A stretch of 64,000 nucleotides of DNA, from contig JANLFL010000002.1 in assembly GCA_024655965.1 (NCBI GenBank), forward strand, positions 62,001 through 126,000. The letters are read 5' to 3'. How positions within the stretch are numbered: position 1 is the stretch's first letter; the number at the start of each line of letters is the position of its first letter. Position numbers and translations under genes: made by a program. Source of the stretch: Caldisericota bacterium (lineage in GTDB: Bacteria > Caldisericota > JANLFM01). The notes under the pieces were generated by a model that worked only from the letters and a program-made list of their open reading frames with translations, made no database searches and had not been told where the DNA came from. Of this stretch, positions 44,355-52,777 are shown piece by piece.

Positions 44355-45920
44355 CTAAAGGCCAAGTTTTTTTAATATCTCTTGCAAACTCCGGTCCGCC
44401 TCGGCACGCTCCTCTTCGGCCTCCTCTAAGAGCACCATGGCCTCCTCCAGAGGAAGCACTTCCTCCTTGTTGTCGAGCGGGGCATAGCGACTGGGCGAGA
44501 GGTTGTAGTCGTTACGAGCGGCCTCTTCGTTGGTAATGATCTTGGACCGTAGAGGCGCACCCTCGGCGATCTCCCTCCAGTTCAGATAAACGTCAGCGAT
44601 GGCGGCGATGTGCTCATCGCTCAGGTAATTATTTGATCTTCCTTTTAAAAAAGCCTGGAAAGCGTTGATCAAAAGAATTTGACCCTTCCGCTCCAGGGGC
44701 TTTGGGCCTCGGCGGATAACCAGGATAATCCCAGATTCCTGAGTGTTGTAAAAGAGGTTTCGTGGAAGCAGGAGGACCGCTTCCACAGCATCCCGCTCCA
44801 CAAAGGCCTTGCGGATATCCCGTTCCCTGTCTGATCCCTGATTTCCGCTACCCCGGGAGACCGCGCCGGTATCGAGGACCACCGCCATCTTTCCTGAATC
44901 TTTAAGGGAGGCGAACATATGTTGAATCCATCCCCAGTCGGCGCTTGAGGCTGGAGGTATACCAAAAGAGAAACGTCCATATGTATCGTGCTCATAGGTC
45001 GTCAGGGGAAAATCCTGGTTCCACATGGGATTTGCTATGACTTTATCAAAACGACGCAGAGTGCCATCTGGATTGAGGAAGGCGGGCCGGGCCATGGTAT
45101 CACCCAGGGCAATCTCGGCCTCCATGTCGTGAATGAAAACGTTCATGCGGGCTATGGCGAAAGTGGAGGAAAGAATTTCCTGGCCATAGAAGTGCAAGGG
45201 GTCAATGCTGGGAGGAATTTTCAAGCGCCCTGTGCCATTGGGTTGCCCATACTTTTCTAAGAATCGAAGGTAGCACTTTATCAGGAGGCCCCCTGAGCCA
45301 CAGGCTGGATCGTAAATCGTCTCTCCCGGTTCTGGGTCAAGGATATAAGACATGAGAATGGCCACCTCGCGCGGGGTGTAGAATTCCCCTGCGCTCTGTC
45401 CTGAACCTTCGGCGAATTTTCGCAGCAGGTACTCATAGGCCCGGCCCAAAATATCCGGTTCCACATCCTTTAAGCCCAGACGATAGCGGGAAAGTTTTGA
45501 GAGTACCCCTCTTAACTGACTGTCAGAAAGGATGCGTTGGCCCTGAGCAGTAGCGTTGAAGTCCACATTGTCAATCACCCCTTGAAGATCGGGGTTGCGA
45601 CGTGCCACTGAGCGCACAGCATCCGTGAGGGCTTCCCCCAAGTTCGTGGTCAGCTGACTGAGGTAATCCCAGCGCGCTTCTTTGGGAATGTAAAAGCGCA
45701 CCAGGTCAGGATCCTGGTCCACGAATTTGGCGATGTCTCCCAACTCCTGGAGTTCATCATCGAAAACATCGGAAAGGCGCTTGAGGAATATAAGGGGAAG
45801 GATGTAGTCTTTGAATTTGGGCGCATCCACCGGGCCCCGGATGACGCAAGCGATGTCCCAGAGCCAGTTCTCTAAAGCAGAAATGTCCAGCTTCTCTGGG
45901 CTTTTGAACAAATCGTTCAT
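44355..45920 (-). CDS. hsdM: Type I DNA methylase subunit
   Basis: A 521-residue N6-adenine methylase. The N-terminal helical domain starts ALENWLWDIACVIRGP. The SAM motif DPACGSGG is at 204-211 and the catalytic NPMW at 297-300. NPMW replaces the commoner NPPF, a variant I recall in this HsdM subgroup. AVVLDTGAVSRGSGNQG and LLPRNLFYNTQ follow. It is the first gene of the operon, but a second promoter separates it from the rest, so modification can be made independently of restriction. Confidence 0.95.
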   Translation of the reverse strand: MNDLFKSPEKLDISALENWLWDIACVIRGPVDAPKFKDYILPLIFLKRLSDVFDDELQELGDIAKFVDQDPDLVRFYIPKEARWDYLSQLTTNLGEALTDAVRSVARRNPDLQGVIDNVDFNATAQGQRILSDSQLRGVLSKLSRYRLGLKDVEPDILGRAYEYLLRKFAEGSGQSAGEFYTPREVAILMSYILDPEPGETIYDPACGSGGLLIKCYLRFLEKYGQPNGTGRLKIPPSIDPLHFYGQEILSSTFAIARMNVFIHDMEAEIALGDTMARPAFLNPDGTLRRFDKVIANPMWNQDFPLTTYEHDTYGRFSFGIPPASSADWGWIQHMFASLKDSGKMAVVLDTGAVSRGSGNQGSDRERDIRKAFVERDAVEAVLLLPRNLFYNTQESGIILVIRRGPKPLERKGQILLINAFQAFLKGRSNNYLSDEHIAAIADVYLNWREIAEGAPLRSKIITNEEAARNDYNLSPSRYAPLDNKEEVLPLEEAMVLLEEAEEERAEADRSLQEILKKLGL

Positions 45921-45937
45921 GGACTTTCACCCTCGTC

Positions 45938-45981
45938 TTTCGCTCTGGTTTAAATTAATTTCGCTCTGGTTTCGACCAGAG
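45938..45981. promoter_or_regulatory. Direct and inverted repeats upstream of hsdM
   Basis: TTTCGCTCTGGTTT occurs twice, at 45938-45951 and 45959-45972, exactly 21 bp apart. The second copy is part of CTCTGGT-TTCG-ACCAGAG, a perfect 7-bp hairpin at 45964-45981. It starts 18 bp from the hsdM ATG and could be a two-turn operator. Confidence 0.55.
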
Positions 45982-46760
45982 ATGCCGAAGAAAAATTGTT
46001 CATAGTGTTTTCATCAAAAATTGCACCCCCAATTAATCTATGAATTAAATGGCGTTTTGGCAATTTGCGGATATTACTATTTGGGATTAAGAAAAAGAAA
46101 CCAAGGACATTGGCAAAGGCAAATTTGTGCAACTTCCTCCCCTCCTTCGGCTTATTTGAAAAAATTATATCATGGGGTGGGTTGCTTTTTACTGAATACT
46201 TGCCTTTGGCCTTGAACGAATTCCTTTTTCAAGACACATGAAAGGATAAAATGGGATCTAAACCGGGAAAAAGGAAACTTGCTTAATTTGTGTTGTTCCC
46301 GGTGAAGGTTGGAGGAAAATAGGGAGTTTATAACCTTTCAAGGAAGTTGGTCAGGGAGCCAATATTAATTGTTGGAAGGGAAGAGCTGGCTCCATTAAGA
46401 GCGCGGGATAAGTTGGGGGTTTTTGAAATATCTGGGAAACTTTTTATTGAGTCAAAGCTTGACAATATTAGTATGTTTTAGGAGGACCTCACTTCAGTCA
46501 AATTTAGAAACATTTGCGGTTAATCTGGAAAAAGGGCAGGTTCGTAATTAAGCCAAGGTTCTTTTTAGGCATGAGTAAGCCTTGACTTTTATTACATCCC
46601 CTGACTTTCTTCAAGATTTTCCTTAGACTTTTTCAAATGGAAAAATAGCACTTTGAGGACAATAAATTTTAGAAAATACATAGTGAACCCGCATACCCCG
46701 AAATGGATTTGCCTCCCATTGGCACAATCGGGGCAACTCCCATCCGGGACAAGGAGAAAA
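45982..46760. other. Gene-poor AT-rich gap
   Basis: About 780 bp without a convincing gene. A 40-codon open stretch near 46360-46480 (VGREELAPLRARDKLGVFEI in part) looks protein-like but has no start, partner or family I recognise, and may be a remnant. No tRNA, repeat array or transposase is visible. Confidence 0.5.
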
Positions 46761-47261
46761 ATGAGCGAAAAGAAAACTGAAAACCTTACTGTAAACAATA
46801 TTCCCGTCCTTTTGAGGCGGGAAATCGAAGCCCGAATCCTGAGACCGTTCCTGGAAAAGCTGTGCCAGCGGTTTCCCGAGGAAAAAGTCCTGGAAGCCTT
46901 GAAGGAGACCATCTGGGAAATTGCGCAAGAACAGGGGAAGGAATTAAGGGAAAGGATGGGAGGAAATTCCCTGGAGCACTTCAAGAAATCCCAGGAAGCC
47001 TGGAGAACCGGAGGAGCGGTGGAAATCGAGGTAATAAAGGATACCCCATCGGAATATTCGTATCTGGTCCACCGCTGCCTCTATGCGGAACTTTACGATT
47101 CCCTGGGGCTGAAAAATTTAGGGTTCATCCTCTCCTGCATGAGGGACTTTCCTTTAATTGAAGGCTTTAACCCGGAAATAAAACTGGAGCGGAAGGGAAC
47201 CATCATGGAGGGAAGCCCAACCTGCGACTTCCGCTATTTCCTCAAGTCTAAAGGGGAATGA
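46761..47261 (+). CDS. L-2-amino-thiazoline-4-carboxylate hydrolase-like protein
   Basis: A 166-residue protein that resembles the ATC_hydrolase family (PF14196). It has LLRREIEARILRPFLEKL at the start, a central EHFKKSQEAW and a late LGFILSCMRDFPLIEGF with a cysteine, then PTCDFRYFLK. Family members are named for a cysteine-producing hydrolase, but many are uncharacterised. ATG 46761 has AAGGAG five bases upstream, so the longer frame from 46653 is rejected. It stands alone between the defence island and the metal transporter. Confidence 0.7.
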   Translation: MSEKKTENLTVNNIPVLLRREIEARILRPFLEKLCQRFPEEKVLEALKETIWEIAQEQGKELRERMGGNSLEHFKKSQEAWRTGGAVEIEVIKDTPSEYSYLVHRCLYAELYDSLGLKNLGFILSCMRDFPLIEGFNPEIKLERKGTIMEGSPTCDFRYFLKSKGE

Positions 47262-47326
47262 AGCGGACATTGGGGACATTTGGCATGTTTGATTTTTTAC
47301 TCCCTGAAGGAAGCCCCCTCCTTACC

Positions 47327-48025
47327 TTAAGGTTTTCGCGCCTTTAAAGCTCTCCTTCTGCTTCTTCTTACCAAAAGGAAAACCACCAAAGCTAAGAGAA
47401 CGGGGACGAGGATGGTGAACCCAAGGAGAAACTTGCCGATTATCCCTTTGTAGATGTCGAAGAACGACCCTTCAAAAAAGTCCATCTTTAAAGCCGGGAG
47501 CACCCCGAGGGTCCGGAACATCTCGGAGAAGGGGAAGGATTCGATCTTTCCCACAGCCAGCGCATACTTCGCCCTGGGATTGGGAGAGGAGAGGGAAATG
47601 CGGTAGGTCCCCGCCTCAACTTCCCTTTCCCACTCCGGCCCCATGTAGTAATAATCCCCGGCAAATTCCTCATAATACTCCTCCCAGGGGAAGTCCCGGG
47701 AATTGATCTCCTGAATCAGGACCTCTTTTCCACCTTCCACTTTGGAAATCTGGATGGTGAAATCTTTCTCCCAGTTGGGAAGCTTGGGGACCAGAAGGTT
47801 CAGGTAGAGGTCGAACCGGCTGGGGGATTTAACCAGGTAAAAATGAGGGTTTCCCTCAAGGGTTGCGTAAAAAACCCGGGAAATTTCCGGATCATTGACT
47901 TCGATTTGTTCCTCCCCTACCAGGTTCGGCTGATGGGCAAAGGCATCCCGGGGAAGAAAAAGGGATAATCCAACAAGAAAAATGGAAAGGGCAAGGAATT
48001 TTCTTCCCAAAAAAAGTTTTCGCAA
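47327..48025 (-). CDS. Secreted, C-terminally anchored protein divergent from cbiM
   Basis: A 232-residue protein with a signal peptide (LALSIFLVGLSLFLPRDAFA) and a C-terminal transmembrane helix (LGFTILVPVLLALVVFLL) followed by a basic tail. The mature form should begin HQPN. The ectodomain is beta-rich with no family I can name firmly. The position divergent from a cobalt/nickel importer suggests a surface metal-handling accessory. The TTG start has AAAGGAG upstream. Confidence 0.7.
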   Translation of the reverse strand: MRKLFLGRKFLALSIFLVGLSLFLPRDAFAHQPNLVGEEQIEVNDPEISRVFYATLEGNPHFYLVKSPSRFDLYLNLLVPKLPNWEKDFTIQISKVEGGKEVLIQEINSRDFPWEEYYEEFAGDYYYMGPEWEREVEAGTYRISLSSPNPRAKYALAVGKIESFPFSEMFRTLGVLPALKMDFFEGSFFDIYKGIIGKFLLGFTILVPVLLALVVFLLVRRSRRRALKARKP

Positions 48026-48104
48026 GAAATTCTCCTTTCAAAGCCGCTTTAATAAAAACAGGAAAAAAGCGGGAAAAATTCCTCCAAAAAAGGCCAAAAA
48101 GCCA

Positions 48105-48133
48105 TTGACCTTTCCCCAACTTGGTGTTATCAA
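48105..48133 (+). promoter_or_regulatory. Promoter of the cbiM operon
   Basis: TTGACC at 48105-48110 and TATCAA at 48128-48133 are 17 bp apart. A GGAGGGG ribosome site precedes the ATG at 48163. Confidence 0.5.
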
Positions 48134-48162
48134 TTTTTTAAAATTATTACCGGAGGGGAAAG

Positions 48163-48867
48163 ATGCACATACCTGATGGTTATCTCGGTCCGGGCACTTA
48201 CCTAGTGATGTACGGGGCAAGCGCCCCATTCTGGGTTTTGAGCCTGGCTAAACTCAAGCGAACGCTGAAGAGCAAGGCAGTCCCCCTTCTCGCTTTTGGA
48301 ACCGCCTTCATCTTCATCATCATGATGTTCAACGTCCCCATCCCCGGAGGCACTACCGGGCACGCGGTGGGAGCATCGCTCGTCACCATCCTCCTGGGGC
48401 CATGGGCGGCCTCACTGGCAACCAGCCTGGTCCTCCTCATCCAGGCTTTGGTCTTCGGGGACGGCGGGATCACCGCCCTGGGAGCCAACTGCTTCACCAT
48501 GGGGGTGATCATCCCCTTCTCCACCTGGGCAATTTTCCGCCTTTTGACTTTGAAAAGCTCCCGCAATTCCCCCTGGGTCCCAATCGCCGGAGGGGTTTCC
48601 GCTTACATCTCCCTGAATTTGGCGGCCTTAGCCACCGGCTTTCTTCTGGGAATTCAGCCCCTGCTTTATCATTCAGCGGAGGGTAAAGCCCTCTACGCCC
48701 CCTACCCTTTGTTTGTGGCCATCCCCGCCATGGGGCTGGAACACCTTTTGGTGTTCGGCTGGGTGGAAGCGGTGGTTACCGTCCTCGCGCTGTTCTTCGT
48801 CCAGAAGTTCGACGTATCGTTGATTTCCTTGGTCAGAAAGGAGGAGACCTCATATGAAGGGGTATAA
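48163..48867 (+). CDS. cbiM: ECF cobalt/nickel importer substrate-binding subunit
   Basis: A 234-residue protein with about seven hydrophobic segments. It opens MHIPDGYLGPGTY, the N-terminal Met-His-Ile metal hook of CbiM/NikM proteins, and later has VPIPGGTTGHAVGASLV and GDGGITALGANCFTMGV. It captures Co2+ or Ni2+ outside the cell. MHIPDG is common to both, so the metal cannot be fixed. It is followed by the rest of the importer with overlapping ends. Confidence 0.92.
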   Translation: MHIPDGYLGPGTYLVMYGASAPFWVLSLAKLKRTLKSKAVPLLAFGTAFIFIIMMFNVPIPGGTTGHAVGASLVTILLGPWAASLATSLVLLIQALVFGDGGITALGANCFTMGVIIPFSTWAIFRLLTLKSSRNSPWVPIAGGVSAYISLNLAALATGFLLGIQPLLYHSAEGKALYAPYPLFVAIPAMGLEHLLVFGWVEAVVTVLALFFVQKFDVSLISLVRKEETSYEGV

Positions 48868-49171
48868 GATCTTCGCGCTGGCAATTTTGATCCTGGTGAT
48901 CCTCTCCCCAATTGGGATCTTTCTTCCGGAAAAGTTTCAGGCGGGGGACGCCTGGGGAGAATGGAGTCCGGAGGACCTCTCCCAGGAACTGGGGTACACC
49001 CCGGAAGGGATGGAGAAGCTGGCGAGCATTTATCAGGCTCCTCTCCCGGATTACACTGCTGGGGATCTGAACCCCTATGTGGCTTACATCCTGAACGCCA
49101 TCCTGGGGGTGATCCTCGTGGGCGGGATCATCTATTTTATCGGAAAGGCGATCGCCGCGCGTGAGCGTTAA
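48854..49171 (+). CDS. PDGLE-domain (CbiN/NikN-like) small subunit
   Basis: A 105-residue protein with two hydrophobic segments (ALAILILVILSPIGIFL; AILGVILVGGIIYFIGKA). The extracytoplasmic loop corresponds to the PDGLE/CbiN position of cobalt and nickel ECF importers. It stabilises the M subunit. It overlaps cbiM by 14 bp and cbiQ by 11 bp. Confidence 0.82.
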   Translation: MKGYKIFALAILILVILSPIGIFLPEKFQAGDAWGEWSPEDLSQELGYTPEGMEKLASIYQAPLPDYTAGDLNPYVAYILNAILGVILVGGIIYFIGKAIAARER

Positions 49172-49805
49172 CTTCATCAAGAGGACGAGGAGGGCTCTTT
49201 TTCAAGCCGAGCTTGCTTTGACGAGCAGGGAAGGGAAGATCTTTCAGGAGGAAATCCCCTGGAAAATCCCCACCTTCATCGGGATTGCTTTCGCCATCAG
49301 CTTCATCAAGGACTGGCAGTTCCTGTTGATCGCTTCCCTTATCCTTTTCCTCTTTTCCTTGCTTTTAAAAATACCCATCGAGAAGACCCTTGTTCGCGCG
49401 GGAATTTTAGGCATCCTGACCTTCCTCCTCTTCCTTCCCTCCCTCTTTTTGGGGATGGACGCGGAAAGAGTGGGATTCCTCGCCCTCCGTTCTTTTTTTA
49501 TCATCTGGGCGACCCTGATCCCCGTCTTTTCCCTGGGATGGCAAGGGATCATCAGGTCTTTGAAAAAATTGAAATTCCCCTCCCTGCTCCTTTTGCTCCT
49601 GGACATTTCCACCCGTTTCATCTTCCTCCTGTTTAAGGTGGCGAAGGAGAACTGGGAAGGAGCGGAATCCAGGGTCTTCAACCCATCGGGGAAAATGGGA
49701 AGAAGGATCACCGCCCACCTGATTTCCTCCCTGTTCATCAGGACATTTCTCCTCGTGGAGGAAACCCACCAGGCAATGATCGCCAGGGGTTATGCCGATT
49801 TTTGA
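49161..49805 (+). CDS. cbiQ: ECF transmembrane subunit
   Basis: A 214-residue protein with four to five hydrophobic segments. The two coupling helices carry a short Ala-Arg-Gly signature (MIARGYADF) at the extreme C terminus. FVQRSFI-like and WQGIIRSLKKLKFPSLLLLL segments fit the T subunit. It transmits ATPase motion to CbiM. The GTG start overlaps the previous gene by 11 bp, and the end overlaps cbiO by 14 bp. Confidence 0.88.
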   Translation: MSVNFIKRTRRALFQAELALTSREGKIFQEEIPWKIPTFIGIAFAISFIKDWQFLLIASLILFLFSLLLKIPIEKTLVRAGILGILTFLLFLPSLFLGMDAERVGFLALRSFFIIWATLIPVFSLGWQGIIRSLKKLKFPSLLLLLLDISTRFIFLLFKVAKENWEGAESRVFNPSGKMGRRITAHLISSLFIRTFLLVEETHQAMIARGYADF

Positions 49806-50532
49806 GGTCCGGGGGGTTTCCTTCTGCTACCCTGACGGAACCCCGGGACTGAACGATGTCTCCCTTTACATATCCCAGGGGGAATGCCTGGGGGTGGTCG
49901 GCCCCAACGGATCTGGAAAGTCCACCCTCCTAAAAATCCTCGCCGGCCTCTATTTCCCCCAGAAAGGGGAGGTGCTTTTTTCAGGTGAGCGCCTTACGGA
50001 GGAAAGGCTGAGGGAGAAATCTTTCAGGGAGAATTTCCGGCGGAAGGTCTCCATCCTCTTTCAAAACCCCGAATCCCAGATCCTCTTTCCCACGGTTTGG
50101 GAGGAGGTGCAGTTTGGATTGCTCCAGATGCGCATTCCCCCCGAGGAGGCTCAAAAAAAATCAAAGGAAATGCTGGAATTCCTACACATTGAGGATTTAA
50201 AGGAAAGGCACCCCTACAAATTATCGGGTGGGGAGAAGAAAAAAGTGATCCTGGCTTCACTCCTCGCCCTGGACCCGGAGGTCCTCCTTTTAGATGAACC
50301 CACGGACAACCTCGATCCCAGGAGCGCCTCCGAGTTAACCGCCTACATTTCAAAATTATCCCAGAGAAAGACCGTGCTCATCTCCACCCACAACCTCAAT
50401 TTGGTGGAAAAGGTCTGCTCAAGGGTTTATCTCCTTTCCGAGGAAAAGAGGGTGGAAGCGGAGGGGGAGCCGGGGGAACTGTTCCGGGACAGAGGGTTGC
50501 TGGAGAGGTTGAATTTGATCGAGGTGGGTTGA
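49792..50532 (+). CDS. cbiO: ECF importer ATPase
   Basis: A 246-residue ABC ATPase. Walker A is GPNGSGKSTLLKIL (about 37-50), the Q loop FQNPESQILFPTVWEEV, the signature LSGGEKKKVILA and Walker B VLLLDEPTDNLDPRS. The FQNPE(S/D)Q motif is typical of CbiO/EcfA. It completes the cbiM operon. The tRNA-Pro gene begins 4 bp after its stop on the other strand. Confidence 0.93.
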   Translation: MPIFEVRGVSFCYPDGTPGLNDVSLYISQGECLGVVGPNGSGKSTLLKILAGLYFPQKGEVLFSGERLTEERLREKSFRENFRRKVSILFQNPESQILFPTVWEEVQFGLLQMRIPPEEAQKKSKEMLEFLHIEDLKERHPYKLSGGEKKKVILASLLALDPEVLLLDEPTDNLDPRSASELTAYISKLSQRKTVLISTHNLNLVEKVCSRVYLLSEEKRVEAEGEPGELFRDRGLLERLNLIEVG

Positions 50533-50536
50533 CTGG

Positions 50537-50611
50537 TCGGGGCGAGAGGATTTGAACCTCCGGCCTCTTGGTCCCAAACCAAGCGCTCTAACCAAACTGA
50601 GCCACGCCCCG
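50537..50611 (-). tRNA. tRNA-Pro (TGG)
   Basis: The minus-strand cloverleaf has acceptor CGGGGCG/CGCCCCG, anticodon stem CTTGG/CCAAG with loop TTTGGGA (anticodon TGG), and T stem GGAGG/CCTCT. The discriminator is A. CCA is encoded at 50534-50536. Confidence 0.96.
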
Positions 50612-50665
50612 CATTCTGAAATATAAAACCAAATCGGCTTCAGTTCAAGGGAGGAAAACCGGCCC

Positions 50666-51256
50666 TCATAAAAGGATGTGGGGGTTTTGAATAAGGAAAT
50701 CCTTTAACCGGGAGAGGGCCAAGAACCTGTGGGAAAGTTTGTTTTTCTCCTCGGGTGATAATTCGGCGTAGGTCTTCCCAACTTCCGGGAGGAAGAAGAG
50801 TGGGTCATAACCGAAACCCCTTGTCCCCCTTTCCTCGAAAGTGATCAGGCCGGGCACTTCCCCGCGGAAGACCGCCTCCCCCTGATGGTGGACGAAGGCA
50901 ACGACGCAGACGAACCTTGCCCTCCTTTTCTCCCAGGGAATTCCGTCGAGCTCTTTTAAGAGCCTTTCCCTCCTCTGGGAATCGGAATCCCCGTATCGGG
51001 AGGAAAAAATTCCCGGCCTTCCCCCCAGGGCATCCACCTCCAGACCGGTATCGTCGGAAATGGAAGGAATCCCCAGGAAATGGAAAACCTGCCTGGCTTT
51101 CAAAAGGGCGTTTTCCTCGTAAGTTCTGCCGCACTCCGCCGGAAGAAAAACCCGGGGGAAATCGTTCAAAGAAAGAACCTCCAGGGGAAGCGAGGAGAGG
51201 ATCTGTTTGATCTCCCCAAGTTTATGGAGGTTGTTGGTGGCGCAGACCAGGGTCAC
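50666..51256 (-). CDS. rdgB: XTP/dITP diphosphatase
   Basis: A 196-residue HAM1-family protein with LVCATNNLHKLGEIKQIL at the start, YEENALLKARQ, ISDDTGLEVDALGGRPGIFS (catalytic acidic pair) and GFGYDPLFFLPE. It removes non-canonical purine triphosphates. GTG 51256 overlaps the rph stop (GTGA) and gives the usual family length. The longer frame to 51310 is not needed. It is cotranscribed with rph and murI. Confidence 0.93.
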   Translation of the reverse strand: MTLVCATNNLHKLGEIKQILSSLPLEVLSLNDFPRVFLPAECGRTYEENALLKARQVFHFLGIPSISDDTGLEVDALGGRPGIFSSRYGDSDSQRRERLLKELDGIPWEKRRARFVCVVAFVHHQGEAVFRGEVPGLITFEERGTRGFGYDPLFFLPEVGKTYAELSPEEKNKLSHRFLALSRLKDFLIQNPHILL

Positions 51257-51966
51257 CGGAGCTTTAAGGCATTCCTCTGGATTTTGAAAATCTCCTGGAT
51301 CCCCTTCCACCCCGCATCGATCAGGGCGGTAAGTTCCTCCCGGCTGAAGGGACCTCCTTCCCCGGTTCCCTGAATCTCAACGATCTTCCCCTTCTCGGTC
51401 ATGGCAAGGTTCAGGTCCACCCGGGCGGCGGAGTCCTCCTCGAAGGTCAAATCGAGGAGCACCTCGTCGTTAAGTATTCCCACAGAAATTGCCCCAACTT
51501 GCTCCAGGAGGGGGATGGAATTCAAAAGCCCGATTCTCTTCATCCACCTCAGGGCTTCGACCATTGCCACCCAGCTTCCGGTAATCGCCGCAGTCCTCGT
51601 CCCTCCATCCGCTTGAAGTACATCGCAGTCCAGGGTGATGGTCCTCTCTCCCAATTGTGAGAGGTCAACGCAGGCTCTCATCGCCCTCCCGATCAAACGC
51701 TGAATCTCCAGGGACCTGCCCGATCTTGCCTGTTCCCTGGAGGTCCTCTCCCTCGTTGCCCGGGGGAGCATGGAGTACTCTGCGGTCACCCATCCCTGAC
51801 CGGTGCCCTTAAGGAAGGCGGGGACCTTCTGCTCCACGGAAGCGGTGATGAAAACAACGGTCTTTCCTAAGGTGACCTGAGCGGATCCCTCGGCAAAGGC
51901 CGAGACCTCTGTCTTTATCTCCATGGGGCGAATCTGGAATTGTTCCCTTCCGTCCTGTCGCTTCAT
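51253..51966 (-). CDS. rph: Ribonuclease PH
   Basis: A 237-residue phosphorolytic exonuclease. Family segments are EGSAQVTLGKTVVFITASVE, the basic loop MLPRATRERTSREQARSGRS, CDVLQADGGTRTAAITGSW and LDLTFEEDSAARVDLN. It trims tRNA 3' ends. It lies 1 bp after murI and is coupled to rdgB, a common bacterial arrangement. Confidence 0.96.
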   Translation of the reverse strand: MKRQDGREQFQIRPMEIKTEVSAFAEGSAQVTLGKTVVFITASVEQKVPAFLKGTGQGWVTAEYSMLPRATRERTSREQARSGRSLEIQRLIGRAMRACVDLSQLGERTITLDCDVLQADGGTRTAAITGSWVAMVEALRWMKRIGLLNSIPLLEQVGAISVGILNDEVLLDLTFEEDSAARVDLNLAMTEKGKIVEIQGTGEGGPFSREELTALIDAGWKGIQEIFKIQRNALKLR

Positions 51967-51967
51967 C

Positions 51968-52765
51968 TCATTTCAATTTTAAACTTTCAACGGAATCCAG
52001 GCCAGGAAAAATCCGGGAGCCAACTTTCAGGAACAGGGTGGGGTTACCGGTGGTGTAAAAAATCCTCCGGGGATCATTCCCCTCGGAAAGGACCTTCCTC
52101 TCGGTAAGCTCCCTTTTAACCCTCAAGGAAACGGCAACCGCCGGGTCAACGATCTGAGCCTGATCTCCCAGGAGTTCACCCATCAATTTGGTAAGGTAGG
52201 GATAATGAGTGCATCCCAATATCAGGACATCCACCCCCAGTTCCCGGAAGGGGGAGATGACCTTGGAGGCAAAATCCTTCACCCCATTTTCCCCTCCCGA
52301 GCCGTTTTCGATTAAATTCACCAGGGCTTGAGAGGCGACCTGGACGACCTTAATCTGGGGATCGATGCGGGAAAATGCCTGCGGATAAGCGTTGCTGTTC
52401 ACCGTTCCCGGGGTGGCGAGGACCCCAATCCTCTTTTTTAAACTCAAAGGGGCGGCATAAAGGGCGGTATCCTCGATTACTCCCAGGACCGGAATGGGAT
52501 ACCTGGGAACGAGAAGGTCCATCGCCTGGGAAGAGACGGTATTACAGGCAACGACGATCATCTTCACCCCCTGGCTCAGGAGGAAATCGGAGATCTCACA
52601 GGCGAACTCCCTGACCTCCTCCCTGGGCCTTGGTCCGTAGGGAAAGCGGCCATCGTCCCCAACATAGATGATCGATTCATTGGGAAGGAGCGAAATGACC
52701 TCCTTGGCGACGGTCAACCCGCCCACCCCGGAGTCAAAGATTCCAATTGGCGCATCGTTGTTCAT
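51968..52765 (-). CDS. murI: Glutamate racemase
   Basis: A 265-residue enzyme with IGIFDSGVGGLTVAKEV, the catalytic-cysteine region MIVVACNTVSSQAM (first Cys) and VLILGCTHYPYL (second Cys). It makes D-glutamate for peptidoglycan. It shows the lineage builds a murein wall. It follows the amidase gene by 12 bp. Confidence 0.96.
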   Translation of the reverse strand: MNNDAPIGIFDSGVGGLTVAKEVISLLPNESIIYVGDDGRFPYGPRPREEVREFACEISDFLLSQGVKMIVVACNTVSSQAMDLLVPRYPIPVLGVIEDTALYAAPLSLKKRIGVLATPGTVNSNAYPQAFSRIDPQIKVVQVASQALVNLIENGSGGENGVKDFASKVISPFRELGVDVLILGCTHYPYLTKLMGELLGDQAQIVDPAVAVSLRVKRELTERKVLSEGNDPRRIFYTTGNPTLFLKVGSRIFPGLDSVESLKLK

Positions 52766-52777
52766 TGATTTTCTCCT

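Noticed and set aside
44355..45920. NPMW in place of NPPF in HsdM taken as a dead active site
   Set aside because: I recall this variant in many intact HsdM proteins of the same subgroup, so it is not a sign of inactivation.
46360..46480. Protein-like open stretch in the gap right of hsdM
   Set aside because: No start, ribosome site, partner or recognised family. Kept only as a possible remnant.
48026..48162. Cobalamin riboswitch upstream of cbiM
   Set aside because: The 137-bp spacer is too short and lacks the conserved core of that riboswitch. A plain promoter explains it.
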